From Nonomuraea turkmeniaca (GTDB taxonomy: Bacteria > Actinomycetota > Actinomycetes > Streptosporangiales > Streptosporangiaceae): a DNA stretch of 42,387 nucleotides. The DNA is taken from contig NZ_VCKY01000075.1 of the NCBI RefSeq assembly GCF_005889735.1, positions 1-42,387 on the forward strand, given 5' to 3'. The notes beneath the pieces were generated by a model. The model had not been told where the DNA came from, ran no database searches, and saw only the letters and a list, made by a program, of their open reading frames with translations. A program made the translations under genes and the position numbers. Within the stretch, counting starts at the first letter, position 1. Each line of letters starts with the position of its first letter. Shown here piece after piece: positions 1-6,244 of this stretch.

Positions 1-7
1 TTTTAGG

Positions 8-41
8 GTCTCGTGGGCTCGGAGATGTGGATAAGAGACAG
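8..41 (+). other. Nextera transposase adapter (sequencing artefact)
   Basis: These 34 bases match the Illumina Nextera read-2 transposon adapter, beginning GTCTCGTGGGCTCGG and ending ATAAGAGACAG, with one mismatch (G for T at position 30). This is library-preparation sequence, not genome, so bases 1-41 mark an untrimmed contig end. Confidence 0.95.
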
Positions 42-640
42 GCCCAGCCTGGTCCGGTGGCGCGCTCGGTCCGGCGCCCCGGCCAGGCCCGCCGCCCGGT
101 CCCGCCGTCCCTGCTCGGTCCGGTGGCACTGAGTCAGGCGTCCGGCGGCCCTGAGCCATCGGTCGGCCCGGTGGCCGGTGGTGGCATCGGCAGACCCGGT
201 CCGAAGAGCGACCGTAGGTCCCCACCCACCCGTGCCGACGGGCCGGTGCTGATCCGGTGGACCGGCCAGGGGCGGTCCTGAGCGTCGGCGCCGCTCGATG
301 GGCGGGCACCGGTCGTTGGCTCGGCGTGGCGCGTGGGCACGGGGTCGATGGGTCGGCGTGGCGTGCGGTCATGCGTCGTCAGCGCGGCTCGATGGGCGTG
401 CGGGGGGCCGTCGGTGGGTGGGGCGCGCGGGCATGGGCTGTCGGCGATCGACGAGCAGCCGTGGGCCGTTGCCTGGCTCGGCGAGCAGCCGTGGGCCGTT
501 GCCCGGCTCGGCGAGTGGGCGTGAGCCACCGCCCAACCCGACGACGGGTCAGGAGGCGTCGGCCGGTCTGACACCTGGAAGCCGGATGGCCCGGACGCTA
601 AGTTGATAACTCGCGGATCCGACATATCAGGAGAAGCTCC
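42..640. other. Non-coding GC-rich leader before the first gene
   Basis: About 600 bases without a convincing gene. Open frames exist on both strands, but they are rich in Arg, Gly, Pro and His, overlap each other and have no recognisable domain. The stretch has many short imperfect repeats built on CCGGTGG, CGGCGAG and GGGCCGTTGCC-type words. A plausible ribosome-binding site (AGGAGA, about 629-634) at its right end serves the methyltransferase gene. Because it abuts an adapter, part of it may also be misassembled. Confidence 0.6.
451..540. repeat. 30-bp tandem repeat, about three copies
   Basis: Two nearly identical 30-base units (451-480 and 481-510, core GAGCAGCCGTGGGCCGTTGC) are followed by a degenerate third (511-540). 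The repeat lies in the non-coding leader. No function is apparent. Confidence 0.7.
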
Positions 641-1465
641 ATGACGGGTGAACCCCCTCCGGCCGGTCAGGCGCTCCCGCCCCGGATCGACACCAACGTC
701 CCGCACGCGGCACGCATGTGGAACTACTGGCTCGGCGGCAAGGACCACTACGAGGTCGACCGGGAGGCAGGCGACCAGTTCAGCAGCGCGTTCCCGGACA
801 TCGTCGAGATCGCCAGACTGTCGCGGCACCTGCTCGCTCGCATCGTCCGCTATCTGGTCATCGAGGGCGGAGTCCGGCAATTTCTGGACATCGGCACCGG
901 GCTGCCCACCGTCGACAACACCCACGACGTCGCGCAGCGGGCGGATCCAACCTGCCGGATCGTGTACGTGGACAACGACCCCCTGGTCCTGGCCCACGCC
1001 CGCGCCCTCCTGGCCGGCACCCCCGAGGGCGCGACCGACTACGTCGACGCGGACCTGCGCGGCGATCCCATGAAGATCATCACCGCTGCCGCCAAGACAC
1101 TGGACCTCACCCAGCCCGTCGCGCTCATGCTGATGGGCATCGCGGGCTACGTGACCGACGAGGAAGGCGCCCACGCGATCGTCAGGCGGCTGATGGACGC
1201 CCTGCCGCCCGGCAGCTACCTGGCCATGTGGGACGGCGTCAACGTGGTCACCGGCGAGGCGCTCGACCGGGCTCAGGAGGAGCACAACGAGGGCCCGGGC
1301 GTGCCGTACAACCTGCGCACGCGCGAGGAGTTCACCGCCTTCTTCGACGGCCTGGACCTCGTCGAGCCGGGCGTCGTGTCCCTCACTCTGTGGCGGCCGG
1401 ACCCCGATCCCCTCGCTGACTTGGCCGAGGTCGACGCCCTGTGCGGCGTGGCGCGCAAGTCGTGA
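641..1465 (+). CDS. DUF574-family SAM-dependent methyltransferase
   Basis: A 274-residue soluble protein of the actinobacterial DUF574 (PF04672) S-adenosylmethionine methyltransferase family. Visible hallmarks are the N-terminal ARMWNYWLGGKDHYEVD block, the SAM-binding loop LDIGTGLPT, and an acidic VYVDNDP segment that should hold the adenosyl ribose. The length is normal for the family. The substrate is unknown; members are abundant in Streptomyces and relatives, often near regulators. The start is the ATG preceded by AGGAGA at a 6-7 base spacing. The gene converges on the XRE/DUF5753 regulator, with only 3 bases between the two stop codons; DUF574 and DUF5753 genes are common neighbours in these bacteria. 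The family call is firm, the substrate is not assigned. Confidence 0.88.
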   Translation: MTGEPPPAGQALPPRIDTNVPHAARMWNYWLGGKDHYEVDREAGDQFSSAFPDIVEIARLSRHLLARIVRYLVIEGGVRQFLDIGTGLPTVDNTHDVAQRADPTCRIVYVDNDPLVLAHARALLAGTPEGATDYVDADLRGDPMKIITAAAKTLDLTQPVALMLMGIAGYVTDEEGAHAIVRRLMDALPPGSYLAMWDGVNVVTGEALDRAQEEHNEGPGVPYNLRTREEFTAFFDGLDLVEPGVVSLTLWRPDPDPLADLAEVDALCGVARKS

Positions 1466-1468
1466 GGC

Positions 1469-2356
1469 CTACAGCCGCTCGATGATCCGATCGAGGAGGG
1501 CGGGGGTCTCTGCGGGGGGCGGGGCGAGCACGCCGAGCTCGTCCAGCAGATGGCGGTAGTGGCGGACGTCGCTCTCCTTGGTCAGGTACTGGGCGCCGGT
1601 GAGGTGTTCGAGATAGACGACGTCGTTCAGCTGCGCCTGCGCGAACCTGAGCATGGTGACGGGACCGACGCCGCCGATGGCGCTGCCCGAGGCGAACGGG
1701 AAGACCTGCAGGGTGATGTGCGGCTGCTCGGCCACCCGCGCGAGGTGCTCCAGCTGCGCCCGCATGGTGGCCTCGCTGCCGACCCGGCGCCGTAGCGCGC
1801 CTTCGTCCATCACCGCCCAGAGCTTGCGCGGCGTAGGCGGGGTCAGGATCTCCTGGCGGCGCATCCGTAGCGCGACCCGGCGCTCGACCTGCTCGGGGGA
1901 GTCCTGCTCGTGACCCTGCGCGATCACGGCTCGGGCGTAGTCCCGGGTCTGCAGCAGGCCGGGGACGAACTGCACCTCGTGCGTACGGATCAGTGCGGCG
2001 TCGTGCTCGAGCCCGAGGTACGGCTCGAACCAGTCGGGGATCGCGTCACGGTAGTCGTGCCACCAGCTCGGTGCGTTGGCCTGATGGACCAACGCGAGCA
2101 GGCTCGCGCGCTCGGCGTCGTCGGTCACCCCGTACAGGGTGAGCAGGTCAGCCACGTCGCGCTTCTTGAAGCCGGTACGTCCGGACTCCATGCGACTGAT
2201 CTTGGAATGCGAGCCCCGGATGGCGTATCCGGCCTCCTCGCGGGTGATGCCACAGGATTCGCGGAGCCGGCGCAGTTGTGCGCCGATGAGGAGCCTCAGC
2301 GCGGTCGGCCCGGATTGGAGCGAGTCGCTATCGAACATTTCGGTCATGTCGCCCAT
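1469..2356 (-). CDS. XRE-type helix-turn-helix regulator with DUF5753 domain
   Basis: A 295-residue predicted DNA-binding protein. Residues about 22-80 form a Cro/C1-type helix-turn-helix (IGAQLRRLRESCGITREEAG, then SHSKISRMESG). Residues about 100-280 are the DUF5753 domain, recognisable by the PGLLQTRDYARAVI segment. This two-domain architecture is highly expanded in Streptomyces and Streptosporangiaceae; some members are morphogenesis regulators that act with small DUF397 partner proteins. No DUF397 gene is visible beside it here. The start ATG at 2356 has a weak, distant GGAG; an in-frame ATG at 2347 is an alternative. The gene converges on the DUF574 methyltransferase. Confidence 0.85.
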   Translation of the reverse strand: MGDMTEMFDSDSLQSGPTALRLLIGAQLRRLRESCGITREEAGYAIRGSHSKISRMESGRTGFKKRDVADLLTLYGVTDDAERASLLALVHQANAPSWWHDYRDAIPDWFEPYLGLEHDAALIRTHEVQFVPGLLQTRDYARAVIAQGHEQDSPEQVERRVALRMRRQEILTPPTPRKLWAVMDEGALRRRVGSEATMRAQLEHLARVAEQPHITLQVFPFASGSAIGGVGPVTMLRFAQAQLNDVVYLEHLTGAQYLTKESDVRHYRHLLDELGVLAPPPAETPALLDRIIERL

Positions 2357-2490
2357 ATCGCGAGCACTCCGTATCTATGCTCCTAAATCAGCAGTTCGCC
2401 ACATTGCCAGCCCGTGGACAATCCTGCCATGTCGACAGCCGCGTGTGCCGTATTTCGTGAAATGAGAAATGTACTGCCCTTTCTCTACAT

Positions 2491-3066
2491 TCACGCAGAT
2501 TGGGCCGTCGCCAGGATGATGCCGGAGCCGTGGCCGGGCAGGTCGACGGCGACCAGGCGCTCGTGCCCGAGCAGCGTCCGCCGTACCGCCTCCTGACGGC
2601 CCGCGAACTCCGCATCCCACACCGTGCCGGGCGCGGGCACCATGTCGTCCACGACCAGCACGCCTCTCGGGTTGAGCGCGGCGATCGTGAGCTCCAGCCC
2701 CATCTGCTTGCCCGCCTCCGCGTCCGCGAAGACCAGATCGTACGTCCCCAGCCCCGGCAACAACTCCAGCGCGTCCCCCGTACGGAAGTCCACGAACGAG
2801 GGCCAGTCGCCACCCAGCCCGGCACGCCCGGGATCGCGCTCGATCGTGGTCACCGTCGCGTCGGTCCGCGGGAGCAGGCCGCTCACCAGCCAGCCGAGCC
2901 CCACCCCGGCACCGGTGCCGATCTCCAGCACGCGGCCCCCTTCCCGCACCCCCGCCGCCAAGGTGGCGAGCAGGCGGCCGACGGCGGGTTCGCAGGAGTA
3001 GACGAACCCTGCCGCGCGTGCCCGTTCCACGGCCGCGCGGACCGGCTCCGGCATCTCGTCCTTCAT
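2491..3066 (-). CDS. O-methyltransferase, class I SAM-dependent
   Basis: A 191-residue cytoplasmic methyltransferase of the catechol/caffeoyl-CoA O-methyltransferase type. The SAM motif VLEIGTGAGVGLGW is at about residues 46-59, followed by ERDPGRA (ribose-binding acid), DLVFADAEAGK (metal/SAM region) and GVLVVDDMV. The protein is short but complete for the family. The substrate cannot be told from sequence. It lies 32 bases downstream of the membrane-protein gene on the same strand, so the two may be co-transcribed. A 134-base gap to the regulator start follows, in which I see no further gene. Confidence 0.82.
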   Translation of the reverse strand: MKDEMPEPVRAAVERARAAGFVYSCEPAVGRLLATLAAGVREGGRVLEIGTGAGVGLGWLVSGLLPRTDATVTTIERDPGRAGLGGDWPSFVDFRTGDALELLPGLGTYDLVFADAEAGKQMGLELTIAALNPRGVLVVDDMVPAPGTVWDAEFAGRQEAVRRTLLGHERLVAVDLPGHGSGIILATAQSA

Positions 3067-3098
3067 GGTCGATTTCTATCCCGCCACTGCCCCGGACG

Positions 3099-3563
3099 TC
3101 ACCGGAGTTTCCCGCGGGGTTTGAACACCGACAACGCCGTCGCGGTCAGCAGCATGGCGATCTGCGTGCCCAGCGCCGCGACCTGCCCCCACTGGCGGGC
3201 GGCGCCGGCCTGCCTGGCGCCTTCGGTGGCGGCGGCCATTCCCTCGGGATCGAACAGGAACATGCCCACGCAGATCACGGCCACGAGCAGGACCAGCTTG
3301 ACGACCACCCAGTAATAGCGAAACAGCCCCCAATGGCTCGCCAGGCCGAGCGTGATGCCGGTGGCCAAGGCGGTGAGGCTCAGCGGTATGCCGCCCGCGA
3401 ACACCAGCGTGGGCATCAGCCGATAGGCCGCGTGCGCGAGCTCCAGATCCTCGGTCAGGGCCGCCGCCGTATTCAGCGCCACCAGGCCCCACACCTCGCC
3501 GACCAGCGCGACGGAGACGACGATGTGGATAACCAACACGGTCTTGCGGATACGCGGCGCCAT
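3099..3563 (-). CDS. Small integral membrane protein, DUF2269-like
   Basis: A 154-residue protein with four predicted membrane segments: about residues 8-30 (VLVIHIVVSVALVGEVW), 47-70, 80-103 and 128-147. The layout and the N-terminal His in the first helix resemble DUF2269 and related actinobacterial membrane proteins, but I cannot place it firmly. The start ATG has a good GAGGTGAG just upstream. It is probably the first gene of a two-gene unit with the O-methyltransferase. Function unknown. Confidence 0.65.
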   Translation of the reverse strand: MAPRIRKTVLVIHIVVSVALVGEVWGLVALNTAAALTEDLELAHAAYRLMPTLVFAGGIPLSLTALATGITLGLASHWGLFRYYWVVVKLVLLVAVICVGMFLFDPEGMAAATEGARQAGAARQWGQVAALGTQIAMLLTATALSVFKPRGKLR

Positions 3564-3970
3564 GGTCTCACCTCACCTCTGGATTCGGGAACTCCTGGCC
3601 ATCGTCATGGCTTTGTCCGCGCGCGGCGTCCCCCTGAGGACGGCACTCCGGCTACACCGATCGGCGTACGGGGATGCTCAAAGTTTCGGGTGATCATTTC
3701 TTATAGCGCGGTGAAAGGTTGTTCCATCGATACCGCCGCCGACCAAATCGACTTCATTTGCCGGGTGGTGCGCGGGACATGAATGCCGCGGGTCGGCGAG
3801 TTGCGTGAAAACCGACTGCCAAGAAAACGAGGTGCCTCCTTGACCTATGGGAGGGAGTTCTAAGTTGCGATTCCGTCAGGGTGCCGCGATTGTTATTGGC
3901 GGCACCTCACAGCCCTGCACAAACGACTGTGGCGCCGGGTTTTCCGCGCCATCCATGGAGGCAAGTAAGC
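3564..3970. other. Intergenic region with a 5' hairpin
   Basis: About 400 bases between divergent genes with no convincing coding sequence. It must hold the promoters for the membrane protein (minus) and the first small secreted protein (plus). An 8-bp stem (GGTGCCGC / GCGGCACC, 3880-3906, 11-base loop) lies about 65 bases before the secreted-protein start, probably in its leader. A TTGACC at 3840 is a possible -35, but I see no good -10. Confidence 0.45.
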
Positions 3971-4285
3971 ATGATCCGTCGTATTCTGGCCGGCGCGGCA
4001 ATCGCGGCCGTCGCGCTCGGCCTCTCCGCCACCGCCGCGTCCGCCGACCAGCACAACCCGCACAACTCGGGTCACGCGGTGCTGAGCCAGTTTCAGATCA
4101 TCGACGACGCGCTGAACAACGTGCTCAACCACTCGCTCAACGATTCGATCAGGGACATCGAGATCACCGGCGTCCAGCTCGCGGAGCTCCAGGAGATCAA
4201 CCTCGATGTGCTGAGCAACTACCAGCCCAAGCTCGGCAACTACAACAAGGACAGCTCGGCTAATGCGGGCGGACTCCGCTCCTGA
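3971..4285 (+). CDS. Small secreted protein of unknown function, copy 1
   Basis: A 104-residue protein with a clear Sec signal peptide: MIRRILAGAAIAAVALG, with likely cleavage after ASA at residue 25. The mature part is about 79 residues, acidic, Asn- and Leu-rich and without cysteine (NPHNSGHAVLSQFQIIDD, then a predicted helical stretch). I do not recognise the family; it lacks chaplin or rodlin signatures. The next gene (4434-4748) is a paralogue of identical length. The ATG at 3971 is preceded by GGAGG and leads straight into the signal peptide. Abundant secretion or a cell-surface role is plausible, but this is inference. Confidence 0.8.
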   Translation: MIRRILAGAAIAAVALGLSATAASADQHNPHNSGHAVLSQFQIIDDALNNVLNHSLNDSIRDIEITGVQLAELQEINLDVLSNYQPKLGNYNKDSSANAGGLRS

Positions 4286-4320
4286 CGCTCCTGGCGTGGC
4301 GTAGGCAGGAGGGCGATGCG

Positions 4321-4342
4321 CGGCCGCCCATGGTGGCGGCCG
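4321..4342 (+). terminator. Hairpin between the two secreted-protein genes
   Basis: An 8-bp perfect stem, CGGCCGCC / GGCGGCCG, with a 6-base loop, 36 bases after the copy 1 stop. It is a likely factor-dependent terminator or processing site. The T-tract is weak, as is usual in actinomycetes. Confidence 0.5.
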
Positions 4343-4433
4343 TCTGGCCAGATCGTCTTCTTGGTGCCAAGGCGACGCACAAACGACCACGGCGCTGAAT
4401 TCTTCCGCGCCCCATCCATGGAGGAAAACAAAC

Positions 4434-4748
4434 ATGATCCGTCGTATTCTGGCCGGCGCGGCAATCGCGGCCGTCGCGCTCGGCGTCTCCGCCACCGCCG
4501 CGTCCGCCGACCAGCCCAACCCGCACAACTCGGGAATGGCCTTGCTGAGCCAGTTCCAGATCGTGGACGACGTGCTGAACGACGTGGGCAACCACTCGCT
4601 CAACGATTCGGTCAGGGACATCGAGCTCACCATCTTCCAGGGGCTGGAGGTCCAGGAGCTCGACCTCGGTCTCCTGAGCAACCACCAGTCCGAGCTCGGT
4701 GACGGCAACGTGGACAGCTCGGCTACGGCGGGCGGACTCCGCTCCTGA
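4434..4748 (+). CDS. Small secreted protein of unknown function, copy 2
   Basis: A 104-residue paralogue of the preceding gene. The signal peptide is nearly identical (one substitution, Leu to Val, before the ASA cleavage site), and the mature start differs by one residue (DQPNPHNSG). The C-terminal half has diverged: an EVQELDLGLLSNHQSELG segment replaces the Tyr/Asn-containing one of copy 1, and the shared ending is AGGLRS. There is no cysteine. The start has GGAGG eleven bases upstream. Function unknown; two adjacent diverging copies suggest paired or co-assembling extracellular proteins. Confidence 0.8.
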   Translation: MIRRILAGAAIAAVALGVSATAASADQPNPHNSGMALLSQFQIVDDVLNDVGNHSLNDSVRDIELTIFQGLEVQELDLGLLSNHQSELGDGNVDSSATAGGLRS

Positions 4749-4866
4749 CGCTCCTGGCGTGATGTCGGCAGAGAACCCTCCTGGTGCCGAGGTGACACCG
4801 GCAGAGCTCGTCGTGGGTGCTCGCGAGGCCACGGACGGCTCTGTAAGGACACCGGAACGTTCGAGC

Positions 4867-4902
4867 GCCGTGCGGTCCCAGGTCGCTCCTGGGCCGCACG
4901 GC
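4867..4902. terminator. Bidirectional hairpin between convergent genes
   Basis: Arms GCCGTGCGG(T)CCC and GGGCCGCACGGC pair over 12 bp with one bulged T around an 11-base loop. It lies between the end of secreted-protein copy 2 and the stop codon of the NlpC/P60 gene (4909), so it probably ends both transcripts. Confidence 0.6.
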
Positions 4903-4908
4903 TCACCC

Positions 4909-5406
4909 TCAGACCTCGAGGCCGGCACGGCCGACGCCCGGCCGCACCACCCCCAGGAAGTCCTCCCGCTCCAGCCGGTCCACGCGTACGAACGCCCCCG
5001 TGTACGGCGCGTGCACCATTTTCTCCCCGTCGACCGCGATGCCGACGTGCTCCGGCCCGGCACGCTGCGGCTCGTTGTCGTAGAAGACCAGATCCCCCGG
5101 CTCCACCAACTCCTTCTGCACCTGGATCCCGGAACGCCATTGCTCCTGTGTCGTGGATCCGATGAGCGCCCCCGCCCGCGCGTAGGCGTACTCGGCGAGT
5201 CCCGAGCAGTCGAATCCCTTCGTTTTCGCGCCCTTCCCTATCCCGTATCCGGGCCCGTGCACCCCGCCACCGCCCCACGAGTACGGAACGCCGATCATTT
5301 CCAGCGCCGCGCGCAGCGCGATGATCCCGGTCGCCGACCTGCCGTTGAACGTGCAGGCGATGGCGCATGCCGCCGCGATCAGTGTTCGTGTCCATCTTCC
5401 TTTCAT
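4909..5406 (-). CDS. Secreted NlpC/P60 cysteine peptidase (cell-wall hydrolase)
   Basis: A 165-residue protein with an N-terminal hydrophobic export signal (TRTLIAAACAIACTF) and one NlpC/P60 domain of the gamma-D-glutamyl-diamino acid endopeptidase type. The catalytic Cys is in the FDCSGLAEYAYA motif (about residue 68), and the His is in GPEHVGIAVDGEKMVHAP. It should cleave peptide stems of peptidoglycan outside the membrane. It is small, with no binding domain or coiled coil. The start ATG at 5406 directly precedes the signal; a GGGGG lies about 12 bases upstream. The gene converges on the small secreted proteins. Family assignment is firm. Confidence 0.85.
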   Translation of the reverse strand: MKGRWTRTLIAAACAIACTFNGRSATGIIALRAALEMIGVPYSWGGGGVHGPGYGIGKGAKTKGFDCSGLAEYAYARAGALIGSTTQEQWRSGIQVQKELVEPGDLVFYDNEPQRAGPEHVGIAVDGEKMVHAPYTGAFVRVDRLEREDFLGVVRPGVGRAGLEV

Positions 5407-5860
5407 CAGGTATTCAGCGCCCCCGAATCGATGCCCGCGTGGGTGGTGTTGGGGTGACTTTTCACCCTCTCTGCAGGGATGAAACGCCTTCGGGCAAACC
5501 ACTGCGAGTCCGGATATATCCGGCCGGTCGGCGGCGGATCTCCTATTCGCCTCGAGCCGTATATTCGGCGCCGATTTCCAGGAGCTGGAAGGAAAAATGC
5601 GCGGCTTTCCTGTCTGGCGACTTCATCGGAAAGGCGCGGCGAGGGCGCGGCTCGGGAGATCCCCGGTAAACCCGCCGGACCACGCGGGCAGGCCCGGCCC
5701 GCACGGGGTTACGGCATCAGCGGCCCGGCGGCCGGAGGGGCGTTCTGCCCGACTCTTCAGGATTTCTCACTAATTCGGTCATATTCTCGTGAAAATTACA
5801 TTGTGAAACGTACGTCGTGTAGCCTTGGTTCTGGCTAATCCACAACCCCCGAGGCATGGC
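5407..5860. other. Divergent intergenic region with a 14-bp palindrome
   Basis: About 450 bases without a gene I can support, between the NlpC/P60 start (minus) and the STAS gene (plus). It contains the perfect palindrome CCGGATATATCCGG at 5510-5523, and a related imperfect CCGTATATTCGG about 50 bases later. It ends in an AT-richer stretch (5760-5840) that probably holds the STAS promoter. No RNA gene is apparent. Confidence 0.4.
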
Positions 5861-6235
5861 GTGTTGGGGGGTGCGAGGAGCGTGGGTGCTCTCGAAGAGC
5901 GGCTGCTCTACCAGGACGAGCAACTCAAGATCATGGTGCGCCGGAGCTTGACGGCGCCCGAGGCCCCGGCCGTTGCGCTGATCGGCGAGATCGACGCCTC
6001 CAACAGCCGCGCGCTGGCCGGAGCCCTGGCGAGCTGCCGCCAAGGCTCGTACGTCGTCGTCGACACGGGGGAGCTGACCTTCATCGACGTCTCGGGGCTG
6101 CGTGTGCTCGTCATGCCCACGCTTCCCCCGTCGCAGCGGTGGATCCGGCTGCACAACGTCACGCCGTACCAGCGGCGGCTCCTGCGCATGATGGGGTGGT
6201 ACTACGAGCCCCGCGCCCATCACCTGCCCGTTTAG
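5861..6235 (+). CDS. STAS-domain protein (anti-sigma factor antagonist-like)
   Basis: About 124 residues forming one STAS domain like those of SpoIIAA, RsbV and BldG. The signature region is VVVDTGELTFIDVSGLRVLV, where the Ser of DVSG is the usual phosphorylation site. Such proteins bind and titrate serine-kinase anti-sigma factors. The GTG at 5861 is chosen because GAGG lies six bases upstream; an in-frame GTG at 5882 is possible. No partner kinase is adjacent; the nearest RsbW-like ATPase is at 14654. It converges on the geosmin synthase gene with a 9-base gap. Confidence 0.8.
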   Translation: MLGGARSVGALEERLLYQDEQLKIMVRRSLTAPEAPAVALIGEIDASNSRALAGALASCRQGSYVVVDTGELTFIDVSGLRVLVMPTLPPSQRWIRLHNVTPYQRRLLRMMGWYYEPRAHHLPV

Positions 6236-6244
6236 CCCGCCACC

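Larger units (their letters stand above)
3917..4761 (+). repeat. Tandem gene duplication (two units of about 382-385 bp)
   Basis: Unit 1 spans about 3917-4298 and unit 2 about 4377-4761. Similarity starts in the leader (GCACAAACGAC), runs through CCATCCATGGAGG and the gene, and ends after the stop codon (GACGCTCCTGGCGTG). The first 101 bases of the two coding sequences differ at only two positions, while the 3' halves have diverged more. The whole expression unit was therefore copied, and the 5' half was kept similar or recently homogenised. Confidence 0.85.

Noticed and set aside
134..1285. 383-codon minus-strand open frame over the leader and the DUF574 gene
   Set aside because: Low-complexity translation, antisense to a well-supported methyltransferase, and no ribosome-binding site.
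3971..4748. Chaplin or rodlin assignment for the tandem small secreted proteins
   Set aside because: No paired chaplin cysteines or chaplin domain, and no rodlin-like sequence.
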